DNA from: Acidiferrimicrobium sp. IK
GTDB taxonomy: Bacteria > Actinomycetota > Acidimicrobiia > Acidimicrobiales > Palsa-688
Direction of reading: 5' to 3'
Length of the DNA: 64,000 bases
Assembly: GCF_025499425.1 (NCBI RefSeq)
Contig: NZ_JAIMCB010000003.1
Span: 248,001-312,000, forward strand
Shown here: in pieces, positions 8,371 to 15,948 of the stretch
Layout: every line of letters starts with the position of its first letter
How positions within the stretch are numbered: the first letter of the stretch is position 1
Notes under the pieces: generated by a model
Database searches by the model: none
What the model was told of the DNA's origin: nothing
What the model saw: only the letters and a program-made list of their open reading frames with translations
Translations under genes and position numbers: made by a program

Positions 8371-9462
8371 GTGGAACCGTCGAGGCAGTCCGGCACGCCG
8401 ACCATCGACAGCCTCGGCGGGTGGCCGGGGATCCTGTCGCGGTTGTCCTCCGGCCACGACCTGAGCAGAGCGGAGTCGGCCTGCGCCCTCGGCGAGGTGC
8501 TGGAAGGCAACGCCACGCCGGCGCAGATCGCCGCGTTGATGTTCGGCTTGCGGTGCAAAGGTGAGACCGTCGAAGAAATGAGCGGGATGGTGGGGGCCCT
8601 CCTGGCCGCGGCCACCCGGGTGCGAGTCGGCCCCGAGCTGGCCGATCGCTTGATCGACACCTGCGGTACGGGCGGTGATCGCAGCGGGACGATCAACGTC
8701 TCGACCATCGCCGCGCTGGTGGTCGCCGGCGCCGGCGTGCCGGTATGCAAACACGGTGGCCGGGCCGCCTCCTCCAAGGCCGGCTCCGCCGACTTGCTCG
8801 AGGCCCTGGGCGTCGCCATAGAGCTGGCGCCGGAGGGGGTGGCACGCTGCATCGAGACCGCCGGCATCGGCTTTTGCTTTGCCCCTCGCTACCACTCGGC
8901 GCTGCGTCACGCCACGCCGGTGCGCCGGGAATTGGGCGTGCCGACCGCGTTCAACTTCCTCGGGCCGCTGGCCAACCCGGCCCGCGTCCGCCGACAGGTG
9001 GTAGGCGTCGGGGACCAGACGATGGCCGCCAAGATGTGCGGGGTCCTGGCCGCCAACGGCGCCACCCACGTGCTGGTCGTCCACGGCTCCGACGGGCTCG
9101 ACGAGCTCACCGTCACCGGCCCGTCGACGGTCCTGGAATGGAAGGTGGAGGACCCCGAAGTCCGCAGCTGGGTCATCGACCCGCTCGACCTTGGGATCAC
9201 CCCGTGTCACCCCGACGAGCTGAAAGGCGGCGACGCGGTGACCAACGCCGGGTTGGCCCGAGCGGTGTTGGCGGGGGAGCGCGGCCCCCACCGAGACATC
9301 GTGGTGCTCAACGCGGCCGCCGGGCTGGTGGTTGCCGGCCGCGCCGCGCAACTGGCCGAAGGGCTGATCATGGCCGCGGCCGCCATCGATGACGGCCGAG
9401 CGGCCCAGGCGCTGGCGACGCTGGTCGCCACCTCGCAGGATGCCGCCGGCGAGCCGTCTTGA
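8371..9462 (+). CDS. trpD: Anthranilate phosphoribosyltransferase
   Basis: TrpD transfers phosphoribose from PRPP to anthranilate, the second step of tryptophan synthesis. The 363-residue protein has the PRPP loop DTCGTGGDRSGTINVST, the KHGGRAASSKAGSADLLEALG segment and the anthranilate-side sequence FCFAPRYHSAL...FNFLGPLANPA, all typical. Length is normal with a short N-terminal extension. It is alone: no other trp gene lies within the window, so the pathway is dispersed. GTG 8371 fits the hexamer upstream. Confidence 0.95.
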   Translation: MEPSRQSGTPTIDSLGGWPGILSRLSSGHDLSRAESACALGEVLEGNATPAQIAALMFGLRCKGETVEEMSGMVGALLAAATRVRVGPELADRLIDTCGTGGDRSGTINVSTIAALVVAGAGVPVCKHGGRAASSKAGSADLLEALGVAIELAPEGVARCIETAGIGFCFAPRYHSALRHATPVRRELGVPTAFNFLGPLANPARVRRQVVGVGDQTMAAKMCGVLAANGATHVLVVHGSDGLDELTVTGPSTVLEWKVEDPEVRSWVIDPLDLGITPCHPDELKGGDAVTNAGLARAVLAGERGPHRDIVVLNAAAGLVVAGRAAQLAEGLIMAAAAIDDGRAAQALATLVATSQDAAGEPS

Positions 9463-9496
9463 CCGCGGGCGTCCCGGCTCTGGTCGGGCGGTGGTT

Positions 9497-9775
9497 CTAC
9501 TCGGCGCCCAGGTCCCACATCGCTTCCAGGTCGTGGCGGCTGAACGACTGGAAGGCGATGAGGGTACGGGTGTTGGTGATGCCATCGAGGGAGTGGATGC
9601 GCCGGGTCACCACGTCGGCCAGCTCGTCGTGGCGCCGAACCCGGACCACCGCGACGATGTCCGCGTGGCCGGCCACGGAGTACACCTCGGCGACCCCCTC
9701 GACGTCGGCCAGCTCCGCGGCCAGGGGGGCGACCCGGGCGGGCACGGCGTCGATCAGCACGAAGGCATGGACCAT
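9497..9775 (-). CDS. Stand-alone Lrp/AsnC ligand-binding (RAM) domain protein
   Basis: A 92-residue protein made only of the regulation-of-amino-acid-metabolism alpha/beta domain of Lrp/AsnC regulators (AFVLIDAVPARVAPLAAELADVEGV, then VAGHADIVAVVRV). It has no helix-turn-helix. Stand-alone RAM proteins usually form octamers or decamers and bind amino acids. It faces trpD tail to tail 34 bp away, which invites an amino-acid link but does not prove one. The start ATG 9775 has a TAGCCT hexamer six bases upstream. Confidence 0.85.
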   Translation of the reverse strand: MVHAFVLIDAVPARVAPLAAELADVEGVAEVYSVAGHADIVAVVRVRRHDELADVVTRRIHSLDGITNTRTLIAFQSFSRHDLEAMWDLGAE

Positions 9776-9781
9776 GCCCGG

Positions 9782-9787
9782 AGGCTA
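9782..9787 (-). promoter_or_regulatory. -10 hexamer TAGCCT for the RAM-domain gene, leaderless
   Basis: Read on the minus strand, TAGCCT ends six bases before ATG 9775. Confidence 0.5.
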
Positions 9788-9829
9788 TCTGTCGCGCCGG
9801 GCGCCACGGACGTGGACGGCGGAGCCCGG

Positions 9830-9835
9830 TACGGT
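9830..9835 (+). promoter_or_regulatory. -10 hexamer TACGGT ahead of the leader ORF
   Basis: TACGGT ends six bases before ATG 9842, the start of a 15-codon ORF, rather than in front of the long NYN-domain gene. Confidence 0.45.
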
Positions 9836-9841
9836 CGGAGC

Positions 9842-9889
9842 ATGAGGACGGCGCGCACGCCAGCTGTTGTCACGCGCCCGGCGAGTTGA
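9842..9889 (+). CDS. 15-codon leader ORF coupled to the NYN-domain gene
   Basis: ATG 9842 opens a frame coding for MRTARTPAVVTRPAS and stopping at TGA 9887-9889. That stop overlaps the TTG start of the next gene as TTGA. The -10 hexamer is correctly spaced for this ATG, so a ribosome would load here and re-initiate at the TTG. There is no run of one regulatory amino acid, so classical attenuation is not indicated. It could instead be chance. Confidence 0.4.
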   Translation: MRTARTPAVVTRPAS

Positions 9890-11409
9890 GCGACGACGGG
9901 TCCGATCTAGACGGCGGGCCGGAGGCGACGTCCGATCCGGTCGCCGGGGCGGGCGCTGCGCCCGAGGCCGTCCCGGTCTCGCTCATCCGCCAAGGCCTCG
10001 AGGCGGCCTGGTCGGTGGGCCGGGCAGGGCTGGCGGCCACACCGCCAGTGGAACCTCCAAGAAGGCTGCGGCCGCTCCTGCGCTTCGCCAAGCTCCCGGC
10101 CAAGAGCCTGGCCGCGGTCCGCGACGTCGTCGACAGCGACGACGGGTTCCGGGCGACGGTGGCAGCATCGGTGGATCCCGGCCTGATCGAGCAGGCGTCG
10201 TGGTTGTGGCTAACCAGACCCGACGGGTGGGCTCGGGAGTTGTCCGCCCTGGGCGAGCGAGCCGACGCCGTCGCCCACCAAGCGCATGAGGGCCGCGCCG
10301 AGCGCCAAGCCCGCCGCCGGCTCGAGGCGGTGGAGGCCGCCCGAGCCCGCAGCGACGAGGCGGCGGAAGCAGCCCGCCAGCTGGCCGGCGAACGGCTCGA
10401 CGAGCTCACCAGGGAACGCCAGGCTCGCAGGCTGGCGGAGGAGGAGGCGGCGAAGCTGAGAGCCGAGATCGACGGCGCCCGCCTGGCCGCGTTCGACAGC
10501 GCCAGGGAGGCCGCCGAGGCCCGTCACCGCGCCGAGGTCGCCGAGGCAGCCGCCGACGAGCTGCGCGTCCGGCTTGACGCGACCAGCGCGGAGCGGGACC
10601 GGATGGCGGGCGACCTACGCCGCTTGACGGCCGCCCTGGCTGACGCCGAGGACGCCGCAGGTGCGGCCCGCGCCGAGGTCGAGGATCGCCGCGGGCGCGT
10701 CGCCCACGCAGTGATGGACGCAGCCGCGGCGGCGCAGGCTCTCGGGGCTGCACTGGCGCGGGCAGGAGCCGAGATGGGCGACGATGGCTCGAGCGCCACG
10801 GCCCCTGCCGGAGGCCCGCCGGGGTCGGGGTCGGGGGCCGCCTGGGGCGGGGCTGCTCCTCCCGGTTCCCCTGGGGCGGCGGTGACCGCCGCCCGCCGCC
10901 CCGGCTCGCCCGCAGGTCGACGGGGAAGCGCAGGCCGGCGGCGCCCGGTTCCGGTCCCCCGAGGCCTGTTCGGTGACTCCCTCGAGGTGGCTGCCCACCT
11001 GGTCCGCCGCCCCAACGTGGTGATCCTGGTCGACGGCTACAACGTCTCCCTCAACACCTGGCCCGGTGTCGGTCTGGCCGACCAGCGCCAACGGTTGACC
11101 GCTGCGCTCGGAGAGCTGGCTGCCCGCACCGGCGCCGCGCTCCACGTCGTGTTCGACGCCAGTGCGGAGGAGCAGCTGCCGCCCCCGGCCGGTCGGTTGA
11201 GGAGCCCAGTGCGGGTCAGCTTCTCTGAGTCGGGAGAGGACGCCGACGAGGTCCTGATCGACCTGGTCGATCGATGCGACCCAGGCCGTCCCGTGGTCGT
11301 GGCCACCGACGACCGGCGGGTGCGCAGCGAGGTCGAACGGCGGGGAGGCAACACCATCTCGGTGGCCCAGCTGCTCGGGGTGATCGGCCGCCGCCCGCAG
11401 GACCGCTGA
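9886..11409 (+). CDS. Coiled-coil protein with C-terminal NYN (YacP-like) nuclease domain
   Basis: A 507-residue protein. Residues about 125-290 form a long Ala/Glu/Arg-rich coiled coil; a Gly/Pro/Ala linker follows; about 375-500 are a NYN domain of the YacP/Rae1 kind (VVILVDGYNVSL, then DADEVLIDLVDR, then VVVATDDRRVRSEV). The conserved acidic residues of PIN-like RNases are visible in DGYN, DEVL and TDD, so RNA cleavage is plausible. No transmembrane segment is seen. TTG 9886 has a weak ribosome site of its own and overlaps the stop of a leader ORF, so its translation may be coupled. Length and start are moderately certain. Confidence 0.75.
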   Translation: MSDDGSDLDGGPEATSDPVAGAGAAPEAVPVSLIRQGLEAAWSVGRAGLAATPPVEPPRRLRPLLRFAKLPAKSLAAVRDVVDSDDGFRATVAASVDPGLIEQASWLWLTRPDGWARELSALGERADAVAHQAHEGRAERQARRRLEAVEAARARSDEAAEAARQLAGERLDELTRERQARRLAEEEAAKLRAEIDGARLAAFDSAREAAEARHRAEVAEAAADELRVRLDATSAERDRMAGDLRRLTAALADAEDAAGAARAEVEDRRGRVAHAVMDAAAAAQALGAALARAGAEMGDDGSSATAPAGGPPGSGSGAAWGGAAPPGSPGAAVTAARRPGSPAGRRGSAGRRRPVPVPRGLFGDSLEVAAHLVRRPNVVILVDGYNVSLNTWPGVGLADQRQRLTAALGELAARTGAALHVVFDASAEEQLPPPAGRLRSPVRVSFSESGEDADEVLIDLVDRCDPGRPVVVATDDRRVRSEVERRGGNTISVAQLLGVIGRRPQDR

Positions 11410-11492
11410 GCGCCCTACCGGGTCTGTCGGGCCGGGCGGCGGGGGCGCGGGATGACTGACCGGCGGCGGGGTGGCTGACGGGCGGCCCGATG

Positions 11493-11562
11493 CCTGGCGG
11501 CCGGTGAGGGTGCTTGGCGGCCGGTGAGGGTGCCTGGCGGCCGGCCGGGGTGCCTGGCGGGA
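11493..11562. repeat. 20-bp tandem repeat, 3.5 units
   Basis: Units begin at 11493, 11513, 11533 and 11553 (partial); the first two differ at one base and the third has drifted. The motif is of the form CCTGGCGGCCGGTGAGGGTG. It fills the gap between the NYN gene and the CDDC mini-protein gene. Confidence 0.8.
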
Positions 11563-11592
11563 AATGTCACACCCCTGATGGATGATGCGGGT

Positions 11593-11796
11593 ATGACGAC
11601 GTTGACCATTGATTGCGACGACTGCGTGATGCAGCGGACGGCGGCTTGCGACGACTGCGTGGTGACTGCGATCTGTGGCCGCCAAGCGAGTGACGCGGTG
11701 GTGATCGACGCCGCGGAGGCGCGTGCGGTGCGGTTGTTGAGCCGCGGCGGCCTCGTGCCCCGGCTGCGTCACCAGGCGCGCGGCGCCTGCGCGTGA
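11593..11796 (+). CDS. Small conserved protein with two CDDC motifs
   Basis: A 67-residue protein with near-identical C-D-D-C-V repeats at residues 8-12 and 20-24 followed by TAICGR. Two CxxC pairs suggest zinc or Fe-S binding. Similar short proteins occur across Actinobacteria as far as I remember; no function is established. Its C-terminal half (RAVRLLSRGGLVPRLRH) could be an amphipathic helix. An alternative in-frame ATG at 11578 would add five residues. It lies 116 bp upstream of sepH in the same direction. Confidence 0.65.
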   Translation: MTTLTIDCDDCVMQRTAACDDCVVTAICGRQASDAVVIDAAEARAVRLLSRGGLVPRLRHQARGACA

Positions 11797-11848
11797 CGCC
11801 TCGCCGCCCGCTTCGGTGGCGTTCCGACCGCCGGCATCCGCGGGAGGC

Positions 11849-11868
11849 AAGTAGTCCAACTGCTACTT
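11849..11868. promoter_or_regulatory. Inverted repeat upstream of sepH
   Basis: AAGTAG and CTACTT are separated by eight bases; the right arm contains a possible -10 (TACTTT, 11864-11869). An operator over the sepH promoter would look like this, but only six bases pair. Confidence 0.3.
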
Positions 11869-11912
11869 TCGCAGATCGACTCGGAAGTCGGGTCCGTTAG
11901 CCGGGGGAGCCT

Positions 11913-14372
11913 GTGCAGTCGCTCCATCTCGTCGGTCCCACCAAAGACCGTAAGGGGCTTATCTTTGCCACAGAAGCGGGTGGTCGCGGGCAGTTCGTCG
12001 TCCCTGTCGACGACGCGCTTCTCGAACACTTGGCGGCCGGCTTGGCGCTGACCGCCGGAGCCGAGGACGCGCCGCGGGCTCTGGCTACGCCGCCGCCCAA
12101 GTCTGACAGTGCCCTCACCCCGCGCGAGGTGCAGGCCCGCCTGCGGGCCGGGGCCAGCATCGCTGAGGTCGCCGCCGCCGCTGGCGTGGACGTCGCTTGG
12201 GTCGAGCGTTTCGCTGCCCCGGTGTTCGCCGAGCAGGCAGCGGCGGTGGCCCGCGCGACCGTCCTGGCCATGTCCACCCCGAGGCGGGGCCCCTCACACC
12301 GGCCGCTCGGCGAGGCGGTCCCCCGGGCGCTGGCCGACAAGGGTGTGCGTCTCACCCCGGAGCAGTTCGCGGACGGCTGGTCGGCCTACCAGCTTCACGG
12401 CGCCGAATGGGTGGTGGCGTTCTCCTACCGCTGGCGGGGGAGGCAGCAGCGCGCGGAATGGATCGTCGACCTAGCGGCTCGGACGTTGCAGGCCCGGACC
12501 CGCAGCGCCACTGTGCTGGGATGGGTTCCGGCCCCCGAACCTGACGCAGCCGAAGAGGCCCCTGGTGGCGCCAGCCGGGTGGGGCGGGTGCCCGGAGTTC
12601 CAGCCTCGCTGCCGGTGCGGGACGAGCGGTCGCTGAGCGCGCGGGACCGGCCGCGCCGCGCCGCCGGGGCGCCTGCGAAGGCGCGACGAGCAGCGGGCGG
12701 GCAAGCTGCTGTGGGGTCGGGCTCTTCGCCGGCGCCCCCGTCTTCATCGTCATCGTCGGCTACTGCCTCGCCGACGCCTGGGGTGTCGTCGTCTGGGGTG
12801 CCGACGCCTGGGGTGCCGTCGCCTGGGTCGTCGTCTGGGCAGAGCGTGAAGGCCGCTCGAGCGTCGGCCGGAAACAAGAGGCTGGCCGGGTCGCCGCCTG
12901 CGGGCAAAGGCGCCGGGACTACGGCGGCGGCGAAGGTTGGGAGAGCACCCAAACCGGATGCCGCCGGCAACGCCGCCACCGAGGCCGGGGCAGGGGAGAA
13001 GGCCTCCGCCGCGAAGGACGCCGCTGCGAAGGCGGCCGCTGAGAGGGTTTCTGCGGAGAAGGCGGCCGCCGCCGAGGAGGCCGCGGCCGCCCGGAAGGCA
13101 CTCGCGGCGAAGAAGGCGGCTGCCGCGGCCGCCCGGAAGGCACTCGCTGCTGAGAAGGCTGCCGCTCGGAGAGCTCTAGCTGCCGAGAAGGCTGCCGCCA
13201 AGCAGATCGCGGCCGCCGAACGCAGCGCCGCCAGAGAGGCGGCCGCGGCTAAGAAGGCGAGCGACCGGCAAGCGGCGGCCGCCAAGAGAGCAGCGGACCG
13301 GGCGCGAGCAGAGGTCGAGCGGTCCGTGGCCCGCAAGGCCGCTGTTGCGGAGAAGGCCGTCGCCAAGCAGGTCGCCGCCGCCGAACGGGCGGTGGCGGAC
13401 AAGTTGGCCGCCGCGGAGGGACTCGCCGTGAGCGATCCAGTGGACGCGCCCGGTGAGTCTGGGGCTTCTTCTGGGAGTCGCCGACGGGGGTCGTCGTCTC
13501 CGACCGACGGGGAGGAGATGCGGCTTCCGGTCGCTCCAGAGACCCCCGAAGGCCCGCCGGCTCGGCCAGTCCTGGCCTTCGATGCGGGCGCACCGCATCC
13601 TGGCGCCGCCGGTCCTGATCCGGCCGCCGGTCCTGATCCGGCCGCCGGTCCTGATCCGGCCGCCGGCGCTGCTCTATTGGATCCAGCAGTTGGCACCGAA
13701 GCCGTTGCCACCGAAGCCGTTGGCACCGAAGCGCCCGCCGGCGTAGAGCCCGCCACCGGTTTCGAGCCCTCCAGTTTCGAGCCCTGCAGCGTCGAGCCTG
13801 GGCCCAGTGTCGAGCCCCACCCAGGCGTCGAGCCTGGGCCCGGTGTCGAGCTGGGGGATGGCGGTATCTCCTCTGCTGACGTGACCGCGGCAGAGGGTGA
13901 GACCTTGGCAGGGTCGGTGCCATCGCCGGGCGACCCGGAGGTCATCTCGCCGCCGACGGATGCCCTGTCAACCCCGCCGCTAGCAGAGCCGCTGTCGTCG
14001 GTGTGGGCTCACGAGCCGTCTGCTTCCACTGGGACCCCGCTCGTCTCGCCCGACCAGTCAGCGCCCGAAGGATCGGATCCCAGCTCAGGGACGTTCGGCG
14101 ACGACTCAGAACTTCAGCTTCAACCTCAACCTCAGGTTTCGACTCAGCCGCAGGTTCCGGCGATTCGTGCCGCGCTCGCCGGGGACGCCGCGGAGGTGCC
14201 GGTCCTGACCTTCCCGCCGCCCCAGGTCGGCCGTCCGACGCCGGGCGCTCCGGAGGCACCAGGCTCGCCGGAGGCTGCCGATGGGCCGGGCGAAGCGTTA
14301 GCGGTTCCCGATCCCGCTCCAGGCCGCGGCCGCTTCCGGGCGTGGCGCGAGCGTCGCAAAGCTCGTCGATAA
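11913..14372 (+). CDS. sepH: SepH-type cell division protein (DUF3071) with a very long extension
   Basis: SepH stimulates FtsZ assembly in Actinobacteria. Residues 1 to about 190 match the DUF3071 core: start LHLVGPTKDRKGLIFAT, a helix-turn-helix-like part (LTPREVQARLRAGASIAEVAAAAGVDVAWVERFA) and VAFSYRWRGRQQRAEWIVD. Known SepH proteins are roughly 340 residues; this one has 819. The rest is low complexity: Ser/Pro-rich (about 250-320), an Ala/Lys/Glu coiled coil like TolA (about 350-510), three perfect GPDPAA repeats, an E-P-G run and a Gln/Pro patch. The tail ends in basic FRAWRERRKARR. GTG 11913 follows GGGGGAG. Confidence 0.85.
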   Translation: MQSLHLVGPTKDRKGLIFATEAGGRGQFVVPVDDALLEHLAAGLALTAGAEDAPRALATPPPKSDSALTPREVQARLRAGASIAEVAAAAGVDVAWVERFAAPVFAEQAAAVARATVLAMSTPRRGPSHRPLGEAVPRALADKGVRLTPEQFADGWSAYQLHGAEWVVAFSYRWRGRQQRAEWIVDLAARTLQARTRSATVLGWVPAPEPDAAEEAPGGASRVGRVPGVPASLPVRDERSLSARDRPRRAAGAPAKARRAAGGQAAVGSGSSPAPPSSSSSSATASPTPGVSSSGVPTPGVPSPGSSSGQSVKAARASAGNKRLAGSPPAGKGAGTTAAAKVGRAPKPDAAGNAATEAGAGEKASAAKDAAAKAAAERVSAEKAAAAEEAAAARKALAAKKAAAAAARKALAAEKAAARRALAAEKAAAKQIAAAERSAAREAAAAKKASDRQAAAAKRAADRARAEVERSVARKAAVAEKAVAKQVAAAERAVADKLAAAEGLAVSDPVDAPGESGASSGSRRRGSSSPTDGEEMRLPVAPETPEGPPARPVLAFDAGAPHPGAAGPDPAAGPDPAAGPDPAAGAALLDPAVGTEAVATEAVGTEAPAGVEPATGFEPSSFEPCSVEPGPSVEPHPGVEPGPGVELGDGGISSADVTAAEGETLAGSVPSPGDPEVISPPTDALSTPPLAEPLSSVWAHEPSASTGTPLVSPDQSAPEGSDPSSGTFGDDSELQLQPQPQVSTQPQVPAIRAALAGDAAEVPVLTFPPPQVGRPTPGAPEAPGSPEAADGPGEALAVPDPAPGRGRFRAWRERRKARR
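13611..13664 (+). repeat. 18-bp tandem repeat in sepH
   Basis: Three identical 18-bp units at 13611, 13629 and 13647 (GGTCCTGATCCGGCCGCC) encode GPDPAA three times. Identity at wobble positions means recent duplication or slippage. Confidence 0.9.
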
Positions 14373-14476
14373 TCACCGGACCCGCCGCTGTCGGCGCACG
14401 ACCCAGCGTTGGTCGGGCCACCCCCGGCGACGCCGTTCCCTTGGCGCGCCCGGCGCCATCTAGACCGCCTGGCTCG

Positions 14477-14482
14477 TAGCCT
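14477..14482 (+). promoter_or_regulatory. -10 hexamer TAGCCT for queG, leaderless
   Basis: TAGCCT ends seven bases before ATG 14490 and decides this start over an upstream in-frame GTG at 14409. Confidence 0.55.
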
Positions 14483-14489
14483 GACCGCC

Positions 14490-15825
14490 ATGGGCCACCA
14501 CCGCGACCCGGGCCGGCTCGCGGAGGACCTGCGGGCGCTCGGCCTTGCGGCTGGCCTGGACGCGGTCGGCTTCGCCGGCGCGGGATCCTTCGACGACGCT
14601 CGCGAGGTGCTCGAGGAGCGGAAAGCCGAAGGCCTGCACGGTGGGATGCAGTTCACCTACCGCAACCCGGCCCGTTCGACCGATCCGTCACGGATCTTGG
14701 CCGGTGCTCGGTCGTTGATCGTCGGTGCCCGGAGCTACCTGCGGGAGCCGACGGAGGCGTCTCCGGCGCGGGCCGGCTCGCCGGCGCCCGCCCACCGTCC
14801 AGGCACGCTTTCCTCCGACATCCAGTTGTCCACCCCCCCAGGTGGACAACTGGATGTCGAATCCAGGGCCGCCCCGGAGACGCCCGCCCCGGAGACGCCC
14901 GCCCCGGACAGGCCCGCTCCGGAGACGCCCGTCCCTGGCGCGTCCGCCGGCGGCGCCGGCGGCGCCGGCCGCGGGGCGGGCCCCCCGGCCCGGATCGCCC
15001 GGTACTCCTGGGTCGATCACTACGCACCGCTCCGGGTCGCCCTCGAGGCGATGGCCCGCCGGCTTCGCGACGACGGGTGGAGGGCGGTGGTGGTCGCCGA
15101 CGACAACGCGCTGGTGGACCGGGCCGCGGCTTACCGGGCCGGCCTGGGATGGTACGGCCGCAACACCACGATCCTGCTGCCCGGCGCCGGCTCCTGGTTC
15201 GTCCTCGGGTCGGTGGTCACCGACGCCCCGCTGCCGCCGGCCCCCGAGCCGGTACCGGACGGATGCGGCACCTGCCGCCGCTGCGCCACGGCCTGCCCGA
15301 CCGGCGCCCTCGACCAGCCAGGGGTGCTCGACGCACGGCGCTGCCTGGCGTGGTTGGTCCAGGCGCCGGGGGTCTTCCCCGCGGAGCATCGGGTCGCCCT
15401 GGGGGACCGGTTCTACGGTTGCGACGACTGCCAGGAGGTGTGCCCGGTCAACCGCCTCGGCGCCCGGCGCCGGCCGCCGCCGGCGGCCGAGCCCGGCGCC
15501 CAGCCGAGCGCCGATGCCCTCGCGGTGCTGGCGTCGAGCGACGAGGCGCTGCTCGCGGATTGGGGGCGGTGGTACATCCCCGAACGCAACCCGGTGTACC
15601 TGCGGCGCAACGCGCTGCTGGTGCTGGCCAACGCCGGCGACCCCGGGTCGCCGGCGGTGCAGGCCGCGGTGGCGGACGGGCTGCGCCACCCGCATCCGAT
15701 CGTCCGGGCGCATGCGGCGTGGGCCGCCCGGCGGCTCGGCGCCTCCCACCTCCTGGACCTCGTGGCCGACGACGTCGAGGCGATGGTGCGGGCCGAGGCC
15801 GACCCGCACCATCCGGTCCCGCTGA
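14490..15825 (+). CDS. queG: Epoxyqueuosine reductase, stop codon out of frame
   Basis: QueG reduces epoxyqueuosine to queuosine in tRNA, using cobalamin and two [4Fe-4S] clusters. Both ferredoxin motifs are present (CGTCRRCATACPTGAL and CDDCQEVCPVN), then a HEAT-like tail ending VRAEADPHHP. Two oddities. First, about 82 residues of Pro/Ala-rich sequence are inserted between ARSYL and RIARYSWVDHY, containing a perfect DNA palindrome. Second, the frame has no stop where the family ends: it stays open to 17144, through the whole next gene. A TGA in the +1 frame lies at 15823-15825, so a one-base indel, real or a sequencing error, is likely. I end the gene there. Confidence 0.82.
14816..14859. 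repeat. Perfect 19-bp inverted repeat inside queG
   Basis: The left arm CGACATCCAGTTGTCCACC (14816-14834) and its exact reverse complement (14841-14859) flank the loop CCCCCA. It is translated in frame as SDIQLST-PPGG-QLDVES within a stretch that other QueG proteins lack. The two arms show no drift. I saw no second copy in this window. Confidence 0.9.
14871..14930 (+). repeat. 15-bp tandem repeat in the queG insertion
   Basis: Four units at 14871, 14886, 14901 and 14916 of the type GCCCCGGAGACGCCC encode APETP repeats, directly after the palindrome. Confidence 0.85.
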
Positions 15826-15948
15826 GAGCCAGAGCGGCCAGAACCTCGGTCGATGGGGAGCAGCCCCCCCGCTACCAGGGTGCTGGGCGAAGCGCCCTCT
15901 TCCGTGCCAGGCTGACCCTCTGCCTCCCGATACCGGACGAAGCCTCTG

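Noticed and set aside
8125..9585. 486-codon minus-strand frame over trpD
   Set aside because: Opposite to a clear trpD; no motif, start or ribosome site supports it.
11578..11592. Longer start for the CDDC protein at ATG 11578
   Set aside because: Neither start has a ribosome site; conserved sequence appears to begin at TTLTIDCDDC, so the shorter form is preferred.
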